A stretch of 64,000 nt of DNA. It comes from Gorsachius magnificus (taxonomy: Eukaryota; Chordata; Aves; Pelecaniformes; Ardeidae). How positions within the stretch are numbered: the first letter of the stretch is position 1; each line of letters starts with the position of its first letter. Below are positions 1-12,500 of this stretch, in pieces. Below the pieces are notes generated by a model that was not told where the DNA came from, made no database searches, and worked only from the letters and a program-made list of their open reading frames with translations. The stretch covers positions 64,556,599-64,620,598 of the forward strand of contig CM067084.1 of NCBI GenBank assembly GCA_034008185.1, written 5' to 3'. The translations under genes were made by a program, and so were the position numbers.

Positions 1-1894
1 CAACAAGCTCCTTTCCAACACGTACCACTCTCCCCCTCCTCTCTTAATCACCACTCATCCCATCAAAACTTAACGTGGTGACATCCACTTTCTCTATTGC
101 CTTGCTACTATCCCTGCAAGCACACTGTGGATCATCAGGTCTGCCAGATTTGGTGTTATCTACAAAAACTGCATTCTGCTCTTTCCAGGAAAATGCCTTC
201 ATAACATCACATGAATATCATATTGACTGTGGCACCTACACAGAGCATCATGATATTACAGTCATTCTTGTAGTACTAAGCTTCATGGTACCCCCACATG
301 GCAATAAAAAGTATTCTGAATACAAGACAGAATTGTTATTTCAGTAGAGCTTAGAAAATAAACTGAATCTCTCAACGGTTATTCAAAGCCCACCATTGGT
401 TTGCCCAAAACAGTATTTCTATCAATCACTCACGTATCCATCGTCCCCTGAAACTTTAATACAGGCTGCAGAATCTGGTTTCATGTGTCACAGTTCCTGT
501 TCTGAATTGGCTTTCAATGTCAAACAAAAAAAAAAGCACTGAGTTTTGGTACTGTTTCATTCAAGAAGAATGGTCTTTTTTCCATCCTCGTTCACATTTT
601 TATCATCTGTGAGATGACAGTAGGAGCTGTGCATGAGCCAGTACAAATTAAGCTGTATTCATGGGCTTTCTCTTTTATAGCTTTTAAGAATACTGGCAGA
701 AAATGATGGAATCTGAAAGTTTCTAACGAAAAGAGAATTTTAATTGTATGCGGTGTTAACTCAAAGTGAGGGACTTGGTCACAGTACTGAGCCGTATCCT
801 TCAGACCCAATGCTGTTTACGCATTTTATTCCATACATCAAAAGCAGACTGTATGTGACTGATTCCTATAGCAGGCAGCAGACCCCAGGAGAGAAACCTA
901 ATCCCTGAGCACTGTGTTAAAAGCTGCAGAATTTCCGTTTTTGAACGAAAACCTGTGTCTGGAGTGTTCTGCACTGAACTAAATTCTCCACTGTGTTAGC
1001 TATGCCTATAGCTACAGTTCCTTAGACCCCCATTTTCCCTTTGGTAAATACAGGTACAAGGCAGCCTGTCACAGCAATATTACAAGAAACTTGATTTAGG
1101 CATGAGAAAGGTGAAAATCAGATGAAATCAGAAAAACAGATGAAAATCATCTGTTGTCATGCAGAGTGGCACACCTGGCCGATGCTTAAGTACTTTTCAC
1201 TTAAATGGTGAGAATACCGGGCTGCTCAGGTTTCTAAGGTGAGCTGAGTCACCAGTGCAGGCGCCTTATACTCCTCTAGAGGGGTAGGTGCCAAAGTTGT
1301 TTGTTGTTGTTGGTTTTTTCTTTTTTAAATTCTTAATTTTTTGTTGGGTTCTGCTTAGAGACCACAAAAGTCCCTGTCTTGATGGCCTCCGGATCACCAG
1401 TAGCGTGGCTAGCATTGCTTGAATACCAGTGCAGTTTCTTTTCCTGTCAGTATGACGACAGAAAGCAGTCCAAATCCTGGTACATGGTACAGGGATTTTG
1501 ATCATACACAGAAAAATAATCCTGTTTAGCCAAAAATACTATATAAGTACTGTCATGCAAAAATGGCTTCTTTTTCCTCCAAGCTACCCATATTTACAGA
1601 AGATTATTTAGAAGTCATAGAAACTGCAAAGAAGGCCTCATGCTGAAGGTTGTTTCATTGGGTATTTAGACAAATTCTAAAGCAGCCCAAGTAGAATAAA
1701 TACAGAAGTGTCTGTAAAAATGATATTACAGAAGAGAAACCTGGTTAAGTATCATCCCATCCAATTGCTTATATTTAAAATACTTGGTCCAAGATTAGTG
1801 AAAATGAATCCCCCTGAAGAATCAAATTACTTGCTAAAAGAACTATCAAATTACTATTTGTATAACCATTAAAATATTAGGATAGACTCAATTT
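1..1894. other. Region downstream of the likely SLIT2 3' end
   Basis: I see no gene here. It contains a further AATAAA on the minus strand (830-825) and a Pumilio-type TGTAAATA on the minus strand (1598-1591), both of which would matter only if the transcript runs this far. Short open frames on both strands have no recognisable domain. No interspersed repeat was recognised. Confidence 0.5.
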
Positions 1895-1913
1895 GCCTTT
1901 TCATGCAGTGTAC

Positions 1914-1919
1914 TTTATT
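1914..1919 (-). promoter_or_regulatory. Candidate distal polyadenylation signal AATAAA
   Basis: The transcript strand reads ttataAATAAAgtacactgcatg, with a CA cleavage context 10-15 nt downstream. It lies about 1.9 kb after the stop, consistent with the long UTR of the family. Other hexamers in the same strand are at 2442-2447, 2075-2080 and 825-830. Which is used cannot be told from sequence alone. Confidence 0.35.
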
Positions 1920-3670
1920 TATAAGTCTTTTGTTAATTTGGGTATGAGTTCGGCTTTGTTCGTAATGAACTGACGTTTTCAGTCATGTCACGTCACTGCC
2001 TGTAGGTTTAATAATCCCACGTTAATTCCTTCTTCAGACTTTCAGCAATGAATACACTAGATCTGGGGTTGGGTTTTATTCTGTTTTTTACCAAATATTC
2101 TTTGCAACTACAGGTGCTTAATTAAAGGCCGTTAGACAATTTAAACTTCTCAGAAGAATACAAATAAAAGCTGTTAATGAAGTAAATATCTGTTTAATTT
2201 ACAAACATCAGTAGCATTACTGATATCAGTCCAAATAAGACAAAGCACACTGCATTACACATGTACATCTAACTTTTTTTTGTAAAAAAAATAATAAAAT
2301 AAAATTGAAAAACATCTGCATTTTTACAGGGTACCCTGGGTTTTACTGAAAGAAGAACACAACCCACTATTGATTACCAATTCTACATTATAATTTAGCA
2401 GCAACATGTTAACATGGGGAACATTAGGGCAGAAAAGTAGTTTTATTATTTGGGGAAAGTCACAGTTCTTGATAGCACAGCCTTTTTTTCTTTTTTATAA
2501 AAAAGGTAAAGAGCTCCATGGGAATATTAATTTATAAAGATCTACCTTCTAATGTCATTTTCTACACGCCATCTTATTTTCTGTAAGTACTGTATATAGG
2601 GAAAATTAACTTCTCTACAATTGCCACCTAGTGTAAAGACATTTTCTGTCATACATTACAGGTTCTTGGAAGGTGTCCTGGATATCTGCTGTATGTGAAA
2701 ACTGCAGATTGTCATCACTTTCAGATTCAGTGACACCAAGAGGTCAGATTCTAAGGAAAAGCAAAAGGAAGGGGGAAGGGGAGGAAAAAACAGACCGAAG
2801 ACATTTACCCCAAGACGACATGCTACGTTAGTTCTATTGCAAAAAATCCTGATTTTTAAGTCCTTTTAAAAAAAAATAAAAAAAATTACAAAAATACTGG
2901 GACAAATATAAATTAATATATATTAAAGCATTGAAAAACAGTAAAAGGGATGGCCTAAAAGGGTTAAGTACAATGTACTTTGATACAATAAATATTTCTC
3001 AATGAAACCGAATACTGTATAGAGTTGTTTAGAACTCATAGAAACAGAAATCCATATTATTACTAATTTATCCATCAATAATCTATTTTTATCATCCCCA
3101 AAACATTTATATTACAAAAAATTAATACTGGAAAAGGGCAGATAAACATTTTTTTATGCTTCTTTTGCTAACATGCTGACATAAAAGTATACATCATCAG
3201 GAGATTTCAGGATTATAGTATATTCTTGTATCTCCCATTTCCCATTCATTAAATGGGACTCCATCTTCTCAAGATGCTTAATAATTCCAAAAGATAAAAT
3301 GTATTTCATACAATTGTTATCTCTGTATAATCTGTTCCTTTTCACTCGCAATGCTTCCTCATCCATAGGTAAGTGATTGGTACGGTCTGCCAAGACAATA
3401 AAATATACTGATACGAAAGTGAAAAAACAAGCCTCATGTTCTGGTCAATATTTCATCTCTGAGCTGTTAAGTTGAAAGTCACATGTGTATAGTGTCAGTG
3501 TATCTTCAGCATGTTACAAAGAAGAATCCATGTTAAAAGCAGTTAAAGTTTCCCATCTCTGTTGCAATGTTACCAGGTCTTTTTTTTTTTTTTTTTTCTT
3601 CAAAGCTCCTCTTGGTTATGAGAAGTCTCAGTTCAAGCACTTGAATATTTTTTCAAATGAAGAAAAAGTC

Positions 3671-3676
3671 TTTATT
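3671..3676 (-). promoter_or_regulatory. Proximal polyadenylation signal AATAAA
   Basis: The plus strand reads TTTATT here, so the transcript has AATAAA (context tatgagAATAAAgactt) about 130 nt after the SLIT2 stop. It is the first canonical hexamer in the 3' UTR and could give a short-UTR form. Use of the site is inferred. Confidence 0.5.
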
Positions 3677-3805
3677 CTCATAATAAAAATAAGTCTGTTC
3701 TGTATTTTACAATATATTTCAAATATTTCCACTATGAAGCATTAATTAGTCCGACACGGTCAATAAGTATACAACATTTTCAAAAGACAAGTGTGACAGG
3801 GACAC

Positions 3806-4047
3806 TTAGGAGGGACAATTTGTACAGCCACACTTCACCACTTTTTCAACCTCGTCCACAAATGACGACCCGTCAGTGCATTCAAAAGAGTATTTCCGTC
3901 TCTTGCTCCTCAGCGGTCCACAGCACTGCCCGGTTGAACATCCTCCTTTACATTCTAGTCTCGATACCTTCTTGGTCGTCTGGCACGCAGCATACCCTTG
4001 CTGCTTTTGGTAGTAATCTCGGATTCGTTCCCCTCGACAAGAGATTT
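3806..4047 (-). CDS. SLIT2: SLIT2 exon W21: C-terminal cystine knot and stop codon
   Basis: This is the 242-nt coding part of the last exon, residues 1450-1529. It begins [20 protein letters not shown] and ends [11 protein letters not shown] with TAA at 3808-3806. Ten cysteines, including GGC, QCC, FEC, KCGC and the final NC, give the CTCK fold shared with von Willebrand factor and norrin, which supports dimerisation. The basic stretch RSKRRKYSF lies in the knot. The acceptor is gttttctacag. The Met seen just upstream in the same frame lies in the intron and is not a start. Confidence 0.98.
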
Positions 4048-6545
4048 CTGTAGAAAACAACATTTAAAATAAGAGAGACACTTTGGAGATGCAGGTCAAA
4101 GAATGGTTGGCATTGCTAAGGAAGATGCCGTGTTTCTAATTGGAGTTGGGATCGATATTTTAGTTTGACTCAGACTGTACATTGGAAACTAGTGGTTCTA
4201 CCAAATGTAATTTGATTAATGCTGAGTTTTATTTCCTATACCTCCTATTTTCAGTAAAGTTTATATTATGTATATGTAAACCATAAATACAAAGCTATTA
4301 CAATGACAAGAAAATTGGAAGCTTAAATCTTTTCCTCTTTTATAAAAATACACATCTTCTGTTCCTATGTTGCTTGCAGCTGGTTCTATTTACCATAGGG
4401 AAATGTTTCAGAGAGCATGCAATTTAATTTATTAGACCTGGAGTTCAATATTATTCAAACTGTTATTTAATACAAGTTACATTCCACTAACTTCATAAAT
4501 TACTGAGGTATAAAACCACCTAAAAATGAGACATCTGTTAAAAGTTCTACAACCATATTCTTCTATTCTATTCACATCTATGTACAATACAAAATAAATG
4601 CCATCTGGGGTAAGGGAAAGAGAGGGAGAAGGAGAGCTTTGATAGACAAAGGAAAAAGAAAAAGGTAGGGGGAACAGTCATCCTGTTTTCATCCATCTCA
4701 CCTGCATAATTCGCTGTGATAAATCAGTTGAAGCTGAGAGGTCAAAAGTAGAGTTTGTGATAAAACTAGGAGCAGAATCATTGGATTTGGCTTCTCAGTT
4801 GCAGAAGGTAGAGAAACAATAAATACAGAAAGATACAGCAGGTAAAAGGTAATAGTTAAATATAGTAAAAATGTGTTTCTGAATAAAGGTGAAAAAGAGA
4901 AATGTTTTCACAGCAAAACATTTGATGAAAAAAATCCTCAAAATGTAAACAAATTCATGGGAAAAGTTTGATTTTTCTCTCATCGAGATAAATTCTTATG
5001 GTAAAAAAAAAAGCAACAAATGTGTGTATTGTGGGGAAAAAAAAGTTGGTAATGTTTTTGGCTGTTCATGTTTTAATAAAAAAATCTCTTTTCTAAGACC
5101 AAAAAACCAACATGATTTTAAATTTTTTTTTTTTTACCTTTATCACAGCTGTCCCCCGTGTATCCGCTGCTGCATTCGCAATATGGTTTCCCGAGTCCTG
5201 AAAGCCTGCATTTGCCATGTTTACACCTGATGGATTGGCAGGGGTTAAACAGCATTTCCTCTTCATCACAGAGGACTCCCCCATGTCCCTGCAGGCATTT
5301 ACAACTGTATGAAAACGCATTGATCGGCAAGCAGGTACCATGCACACATCTACAGGGGAAACAAGCCCAAGAGAATAAAAATAAATTATTCATCAAAGTT
5401 CAGGCTAAGCAACATTAACTACAAATACTTTGGACTGTACTCAGAAGAAATTGCTTTTGTTTGTAATGGACTTTTTCAGTGAGATGCAGTGAAGTGGTTT
5501 ATAATTGGTATGCAGGTTTACACAAACCAAGCTGCAGTGCAGAACTCTGTCTCACCAGAAAACAGCCACTGTAGATGTGTTATGGAAGACTTTCACAGGC
5601 CACAGTTATTAAAACCAACATTTCCTGGCTACCTAAATTTTCAGCATGCTTTTGAGAAGAACACAGCAAAATTGAGCCGAAATATAATCCACAAGAAATA
5701 AGTAGAGAAAAAGAATACTCACCTGAAATTCTGGTTCTTGTATAATTTAAAAAAACCCCATATTGTCACTCATGAAGTACAGGGCTCCCAGCACAAAGAC
5801 AGATCAGACACTTCCTAACTGAAACCGTTCTGACCCATAAATGGCAGTTTCAAAGCTGAACACATGCTCTCCCATCACATACATTAATCTGCATTGCCAA
5901 CTGCTAGCAGCATGGTCATTTAACATATGAGGCAGGTCTTCACTGAAAGCCACCAGCACTCACCTAGTACGCATGCAGACACTCACACTAGATGAGACTG
6001 CACATTATCAAGTCTCACCCAAGTGATTAAACTAGCCACGCTCTGGGTTGAGCTTTGGTAAAAATTTGTGGCAGGCTCAAATCTTGTGGTTAAACAAAAA
6101 AGGCTGTGGTTAACTGCTGCATCTGATGTACAGTATGGGAACACAGATCTGGTCTTACTTCTCTGGAGAGGGAGGTGGTGTTTCCCAAAGGAGGATGTTT
6201 AATTACCTGTTCCTAGGTGTTAGCTGAAGATTAGAGGAATTCATCTTCTGAAAACATCAGCAATGACTTGGAATAAAATCACTGCCCTTTATTTATTTGG
6301 TGGCACAGGGTCAATAACTTTCTTCCTAGAAGTAGGTATTTTCTATTTAACTGTTGTCTTGCTACACAAGTTTTCTACCTACATACTGTGACCACAGTGA
6401 AGATTTCTGTGTAGGGAGGGATGCAATCCTGACGTTCAAGGTCACAGTCACCCTCCCTAACGTTTCTCCTCTGTAATGTTTTTCCTTTCTGTATTGCAAG
6501 ATCCCTGAGCCCACAACCTCTTAGTAGGTTGTGTCAGCCACTTAC

Positions 6546-6577
<32 letters not shown>

Positions 6578-9500
6578 ATTAAAACCTTAGATTAAAAAAA
6601 AATCCCATTCAATCTAAAATAAAATCCTTTATTACAATTTGAAGATGGCAAAAAATCATACAAAATTGCATTTTATAGTAAAAGAAGAGTTCTGTTAAGA
6701 ACAACATCTCAGTTTGAAGTTTTGTAGATAACAATATGTATTTCTGGAAACTTTTTGCTTTGTACTCTACTCCTTCAGGACAGTAAGAAATTTGGCAAAA
6801 TTAAAAAAATGCACAACACTAACTGACACGCTTGCGTTAACTATTTTAAAACTGTTTCAGTTTATAAGTATCAACAAGTTCCACTCATCAGTGAAAGCTA
6901 CATTACAATTCTCCATCTGTACCCTTAATTCTGTGCAAGTGCCTTAGGCATGATGTACCTTGGTGGAAGAAGAGTATGGGAAGTCATTCTCATCACAGGA
7001 TATTTAAATGGAAGGCACAACACATAGCCTTCATTCACTTACCCAGTTTCAGATTAAAAACTGCAAATATAAAACTTAATTAATAGCTTAAGCACCTCCA
7101 ACTTCCCTATTATGCAAGAGTCTGTACTTTTGAAGCAACTATGTTCCCTATAAAATTCCAAATTGTTACTGTGGTTGAAGTCTGATATTCCAAGATTGTT
7201 AGATTAACCAACTCAAAATTGAAGGCTTAGACTGTATCACAAGGCAGATAGATTTTGTTTAGTTTTCATTATGTTTAGCATTTGATCTGTTCACCACTTA
7301 CAAAACAACCAGTTTTAGGACATCTGATGTATGAAGTGACTCAGGTGACACTGACATCACCTCATATTCTATACAGGTGGTTTTAGATATCAAAGCAATC
7401 TGCATCAGGATCTTTGGTAAAGATTTGCTTGACTTAGAAGATGATTAAATCTTAGCTAATGCCAACTCTCATACTTTTGCTTCCACCTGTTCTTTGAAGC
7501 CCTAATTTTCATCTTCAGACTGTACTGAAAGGAACATCAAGCTAAGTGCAAACTCTTGGGCACAGTTTCATCTTATCTAATTTTAGGTACCTATGTCAGG
7601 CACCCAAGTTAGATGTATAATTGCCATGAGCTCCCCACGTTGGAGAGAAATGAGCTTATCCAGAGGGTGATTAGACCACTTGAGGTCTAATTTACTCTTT
7701 AGAAATGTGTTTATTCCTTATAGAAATGTGTTTATTCTTTTACTGACTAGAGAGCAAGCTTTGGTCACTGTGTTCCTAACTCAAGCACCTAGATTTAGGT
7801 AAAATAAACCTAAACCTTAAGCCTTTTCATGGTGTGCAGGGATCTCTAAAAGGTCCCCTACATTTTCAAAACAGAGACAGTGACAAGTCTGTTTCTCAGA
7901 GAAAGTAGAATGCTATACTGTATTAGATGGACAAAATGCATCTATCCAATAGACAGGATTTAGAGATGAATCAAGAAATACAGAATCAATTCCCCAGGAA
8001 CTAAAGAACAACAGAACTCTCCTTCACTCCAAATAAACAATTTTGGTTTGGCTTTCTTTCCGAAAAGCTCACAGCACTGTGTACAGCTGAAACAAAATCA
8101 ATACTTTCAAGAGCTAACAAAATACTAATGTTGTGCTCATTCTATCCTTGATACTGCCTGTATCTGATACTTGCCAAACTTTGTAATTTACTGTAAAAAG
8201 CACTCTGTTTGGGCGTTGATGTGTATAGTTATAAGAACCTATACAGAATCCAATTTTTCAAGGACTCTTCAGAGAAATTCTTTGGGTTTTCTTATTATAG
8301 AACTTGATGGTTACAGTTCCACGTTATTTTTGACTCCTAAAGTATAAAATGGATGTGATAGACATCACATTTGTATTTTTTAACCTGCTGTGACTTCCTT
8401 TATCTCTTAAGTTACTGTGAAAGAGGGCAAGGTAAGAAAAAGACCCATAACAATGAAGTGCTATAATGATATTACTCCAAAACTCACTTCTGTGGCTTTG
8501 GGACGAGGTCAAAACTTAAAGAGTACTGAAAGAGTCCATAACCAATGTAAACAATGCTAATGGCGTTGTAAAGCATGCTAACTGGTGTGTAAAGCTTCAA
8601 AGGTTCAGATCCTCCACACGTCCTATGTGAAAAAATCACTTAAATGTCACTTTATATGGGAGTTGGAAATCATCTTAGAATCTCTTGGCAAACTCAGGTC
8701 ACTGGTCCTCAAAAGTTATATAGGGCAGAGCTCAGAAAAAGCAGCAGCCAAAAGTTTGCCAAACTGTAGTAAAGACAGCGGTAAGGGCAAACAGAATGAC
8801 ATCTTGTTGCCCATGACCAATAAATCATGAAGAACTTTGAACTTCTGAAGTTTCTGATCTTCTTGTGCTGGGACACCATGAGCCAAAAAACTGAATCTGT
8901 CTCTATAGTAAATGTAAAAGATGAATATGCACAGATATCAATACTCTCATATATACATATATACTTATCTTTCGCTGTCTCTCTACACATATTATATACA
9001 TGACCCTCTCTACAAACATATATAAAATGCCGAACCTAAAATGTTCCAGTCAAATCAGCAAAAAGAATTAGAACACATGGACTTAAACAGAAGTTTACCA
9101 TAAAGGTAGAAATCTGTTTTCCTGCTAAAGCCTGGGGTACTGTGAAAATACAAAAATATTAGATACGGTTATTCTATCAAGTTTTTTAAACACATTAGAT
9201 GATGATGATGATGATAATAATAATAATAATAATAATGATAATAATAATAATTTCACAATTCTATACAATTATAAATAAGCAAACAGATTTTTTTTTTCCC
9301 GTTTGCAACTTCTTCTAAATAATTTTTGTACCAAATGTCATACCAGCATTTGTATCAGTGTATCTCGTTACAGAAGCAGCCCATACAGAAATACGCAAGA
9401 GCATATCCCAGGCTTTAGGCAGAACTTCAGTGAGATGTGTGTATCTGCTCCCTAAACAGGGGACATTTCCTCATTAAGTTTATGGAAAGAATATACTATA

Positions 9501-12500
9501 ACCTGGATGCTGTTTTCACTTTTACATGCCCAGGATATTTTGTTTCTTGCCGAAAAAAGTGTGAACTTTTATGAAAAAATATACATAACAGGAGACTTAT
9601 AGGCATATTATACTACTGTTCTGTCTTGAGGAAGGACATACTTATTTCCAAGACACGGGTCATTAGTTTGTTGATCACAGAGGGGTCCAGTCCATCCTCC
9701 TTCACACTCACAGGAAAAGCCTGACTGGCTGGTAGCATGGCATGTTCCATGCACGCAAACTTTCTTATGACAAGGCTCGCAACCCGGCAGAATTCCCACT
9801 TGCAGTGGCACGTTTCTGAAGTCCTGGAGCTCGCTGTTGATATACAGATTACGGATGCAACCGTGGAAGCTGGTGCCATTCTGTCCTGGAGATTGGCGTA
9901 AAGCTGCTATGTTATTTTTCACAGGCATGCCTAGGAAATTAGTAATAGCAAATAATCAACGGTAATCTTTGGTACAATTTTCTATACCATTTTCCCTATT
10001 TTTTTAAACATTTCTAAAGAAATATTTGTTCCTAATTAATTATTATTAGATATTCAGCCTACAACCATGAGCAATGATCTAGTATTTGGAAATAGTCTGG
10101 GTTGTCAAGCATGCACATAAGCCAACTCCAGACGTGTAAGTTCCTAGGACCAACTAAAGAGATATAAATAGGCCTTCATACAGGATGCTCACAACTGTGA
10201 AAAGGTTCAGATGCATGCCTATTTTTGATCTAGTGCAATTAAGACCAGGATAGTACATAGTTTCTGAATCTTGGAAAAACAAAAGTTGTTGAAATTTAGC
10301 AGTTGATACATGTTTTTTTGTAAGCTGCCAAGATACCTAAATCCAGAAGAATTTAGTAGCATCAGCTTATCAATTTGGAGCTGGCATACACATTTAAATG
10401 TGAAATTTTGCTAGTGAAAACTCTTGGAAAGAAAAGCTCAACAGGAGGAGGTTCCATTACTTTCAGAAATATTTTTGTTCAGCATGTCTTAAAAACAGAT
10501 TAATAAAAAAGCCACTCAGTTTGCCATTACAGTTTTAAACAAAGATAGTCAATAATAACATCAAAGTACTTGTGCGTAGGTATTTCTAGGTAGTGCAAAC
10601 ACCCCTGATGTTGACCATTTTCAGAATAATTCCTCCACTGTAGTCCATAATTGTTACAGGTGTAATGGGAGCAGGAGGTATATGTGATGCAGTTATCCTG
10701 TCGTGAGCAGTGACAGAACATTACTATTAAACATTGTTTCCTTGTAAAAATGAAGTTTCTTCTACTACCCTCTGCGTTTTTTTCTTTTTGTTTCCACTTA
10801 TTGCCAACATATTGGCCTATATTAGTTAGTCCTTAAGTTATTACATTCAAATAATTAATACATAAATGTCTAAACACCTCTTGAGACTAATAAGTAAAGG
10901 AAATCAAAGTGTACTGAGCATTAGAAAAGGATCTGTTTACCTGAAAATAAATATGCTTATTAGCTGCACAGGTTTATTCGTAGGCAAAATTAACAATTTT
11001 CATTCTGGTACTTAGTAAGATAACAACCACAGAAAGAGGTAATGTTTTGCATAGTTGCTCCTTAACCATGTAAACTGATACTTGTAATGGTTTTGTATAG
11101 TTATCTGAACAACAAAGAGTAATGCAGAAGTGCTACGCAACCTAATGAAGTAGACCCGCCTTTCATTTAGAGGATATTGCAATTTCATTTGTGCTAAGCT
11201 TCAGTGATTACAGAAATGAACAATATTGCATCCATACTGCTGAAGACCCTAATATTTTTTGATCTTATCAGTTACGTAAAATAGGCTTGGGACTATTAGA
11301 GGACTCAGACTGCAAACAGTCATTAGTTTCCATTTCCTCAAAACTATTTGCTATATTCTCAAAATCCAGGGACAAAGCAGAGTCATCAAGACCTCTTCAC
11401 CCTGATGTCTCCTTTGAAAGCAACACTCTGCAAATGTTTAGGCATATGGCCTGAGGTATCTAATAGAATAGATGCACTGAATTTATGCATTGTAAAAGTA
11501 AAAGCGGCATAAAATGAAGTACACCAATGCAATGCTAAACTAGATGTTATACTTTTGTCAGGGAATTTAGATATGATTTCTGGGAACCTTATAAGCATGT
11601 ATCACACCAGATAATAGGAGGTATATCACACGTGATTCAGAGAAATTTTTGTCTATGATTTTCCAATATGGAAGACATTTGGAAACACAGTGCAAGCATC
11701 TACACAAGCTTTTAGCCTATACACTTTTTGCTCTTTCTAGCAAGTTACCAAGTGTTAGAAAGCCAAAGTGTGTGCAAAAGCCGCCCATATTCTTTAGCAA
11801 TATTTCCTAGATAATTTTCAGATAAAGGTTCTTTATAAGTTAGGAAAGAACTGCCATAGAAATGATGCAGACAAACATTTCAGCCCTATTTTCTGAAAAG
11901 TGAGAAAGTAGTTCCTGTCCCCCTTTAAGCTTTTGGTCACTGAACCTGACTAGAGGTAAATCACCAAATTACTGCTCAAGGAGACAAATAGTAAGACCCT
12001 TATTAAATAACAGTCATACAATAACAGTGTCAAAATGAGTATCTCATTCAGAAGCTGCTGGAACAGGAACAGGCACAAATGAAAAGCAGATGATGCCCTA
12101 CCTGTCTCAGAAATAGGGACTTCCATGAAATGAGGTGCCACTCTCAACTAGTAAAATATGCTCTATTTTCTGAGAGAAGAATATGAACTATCAGTGAAGC
12201 CTGTGACCCCTTTGAAGAGTTTTTGAGAAGAAACAGATTGTCCCTTAAGACTTCTTACAAAAAGCCAGGGACTTTCAATATGATTTACTGAAATCTGTTA
12301 TAGAAAGACTGAAAAATATGTAGCATGTGTATTCTGACCACACAAGAGAGCCATAGAGTAGGGAAAAGGTTAAAAAAAAAAAGAAAAAAAAAAAAAGAGT
12401 ATAAATCGATTAGCCCACTTTCTGTAAAAATAAATTACCCCTTCCAAACCAACTCAAATATTGTGACCCAGGAGTAACATTGTCAAAAAAAAAAAAAAGG

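Larger units (their letters stand above)
1895..3805 (-). other. SLIT2: 3' UTR of SLIT2 (distal end uncertain)
   Basis: Sequence after the stop is AT-rich without coding signal. A canonical AATAAA lies about 130 nt after the stop (3676-3671), and further ones lie at 2447-2442, 2080-2075, 1919-1914 and 830-825. Mammalian SLIT2 mRNAs have 3' UTRs of several kilobases (general knowledge), so the distal end is drawn loosely past the 1914 signal. It could instead stop near 3650 or continue to about 800. The region also holds A and T runs at 3579-3598, 2864-2890 and 2274-2300 and a 16-bp palindrome at 2490-2505. Confidence 0.45.
5350..9641 (-). other. SLIT2 intron W19-W20
   Basis: A 4292-nt intron holding a (TAAA)n run at 6547-6579, a GAT/AAT triplet tract at 9198-9252 and AT-rich tandem sequence near 8950-9025. 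No coding exon or mobile element was recognised. Confidence 0.85.

Noticed and set aside
3793..4053. Open frame on the plus strand opposite the last SLIT2 exon
   Set aside because: It is the complement of the conserved cystine-knot exon, so it is open only because of codon constraint on the minus strand.
3806..4063. A Met at the start of the minus frame before W21 as a translation start
   Set aside because: The Met lies in the intron upstream of the acceptor ttctacag; homology begins at the splice site.
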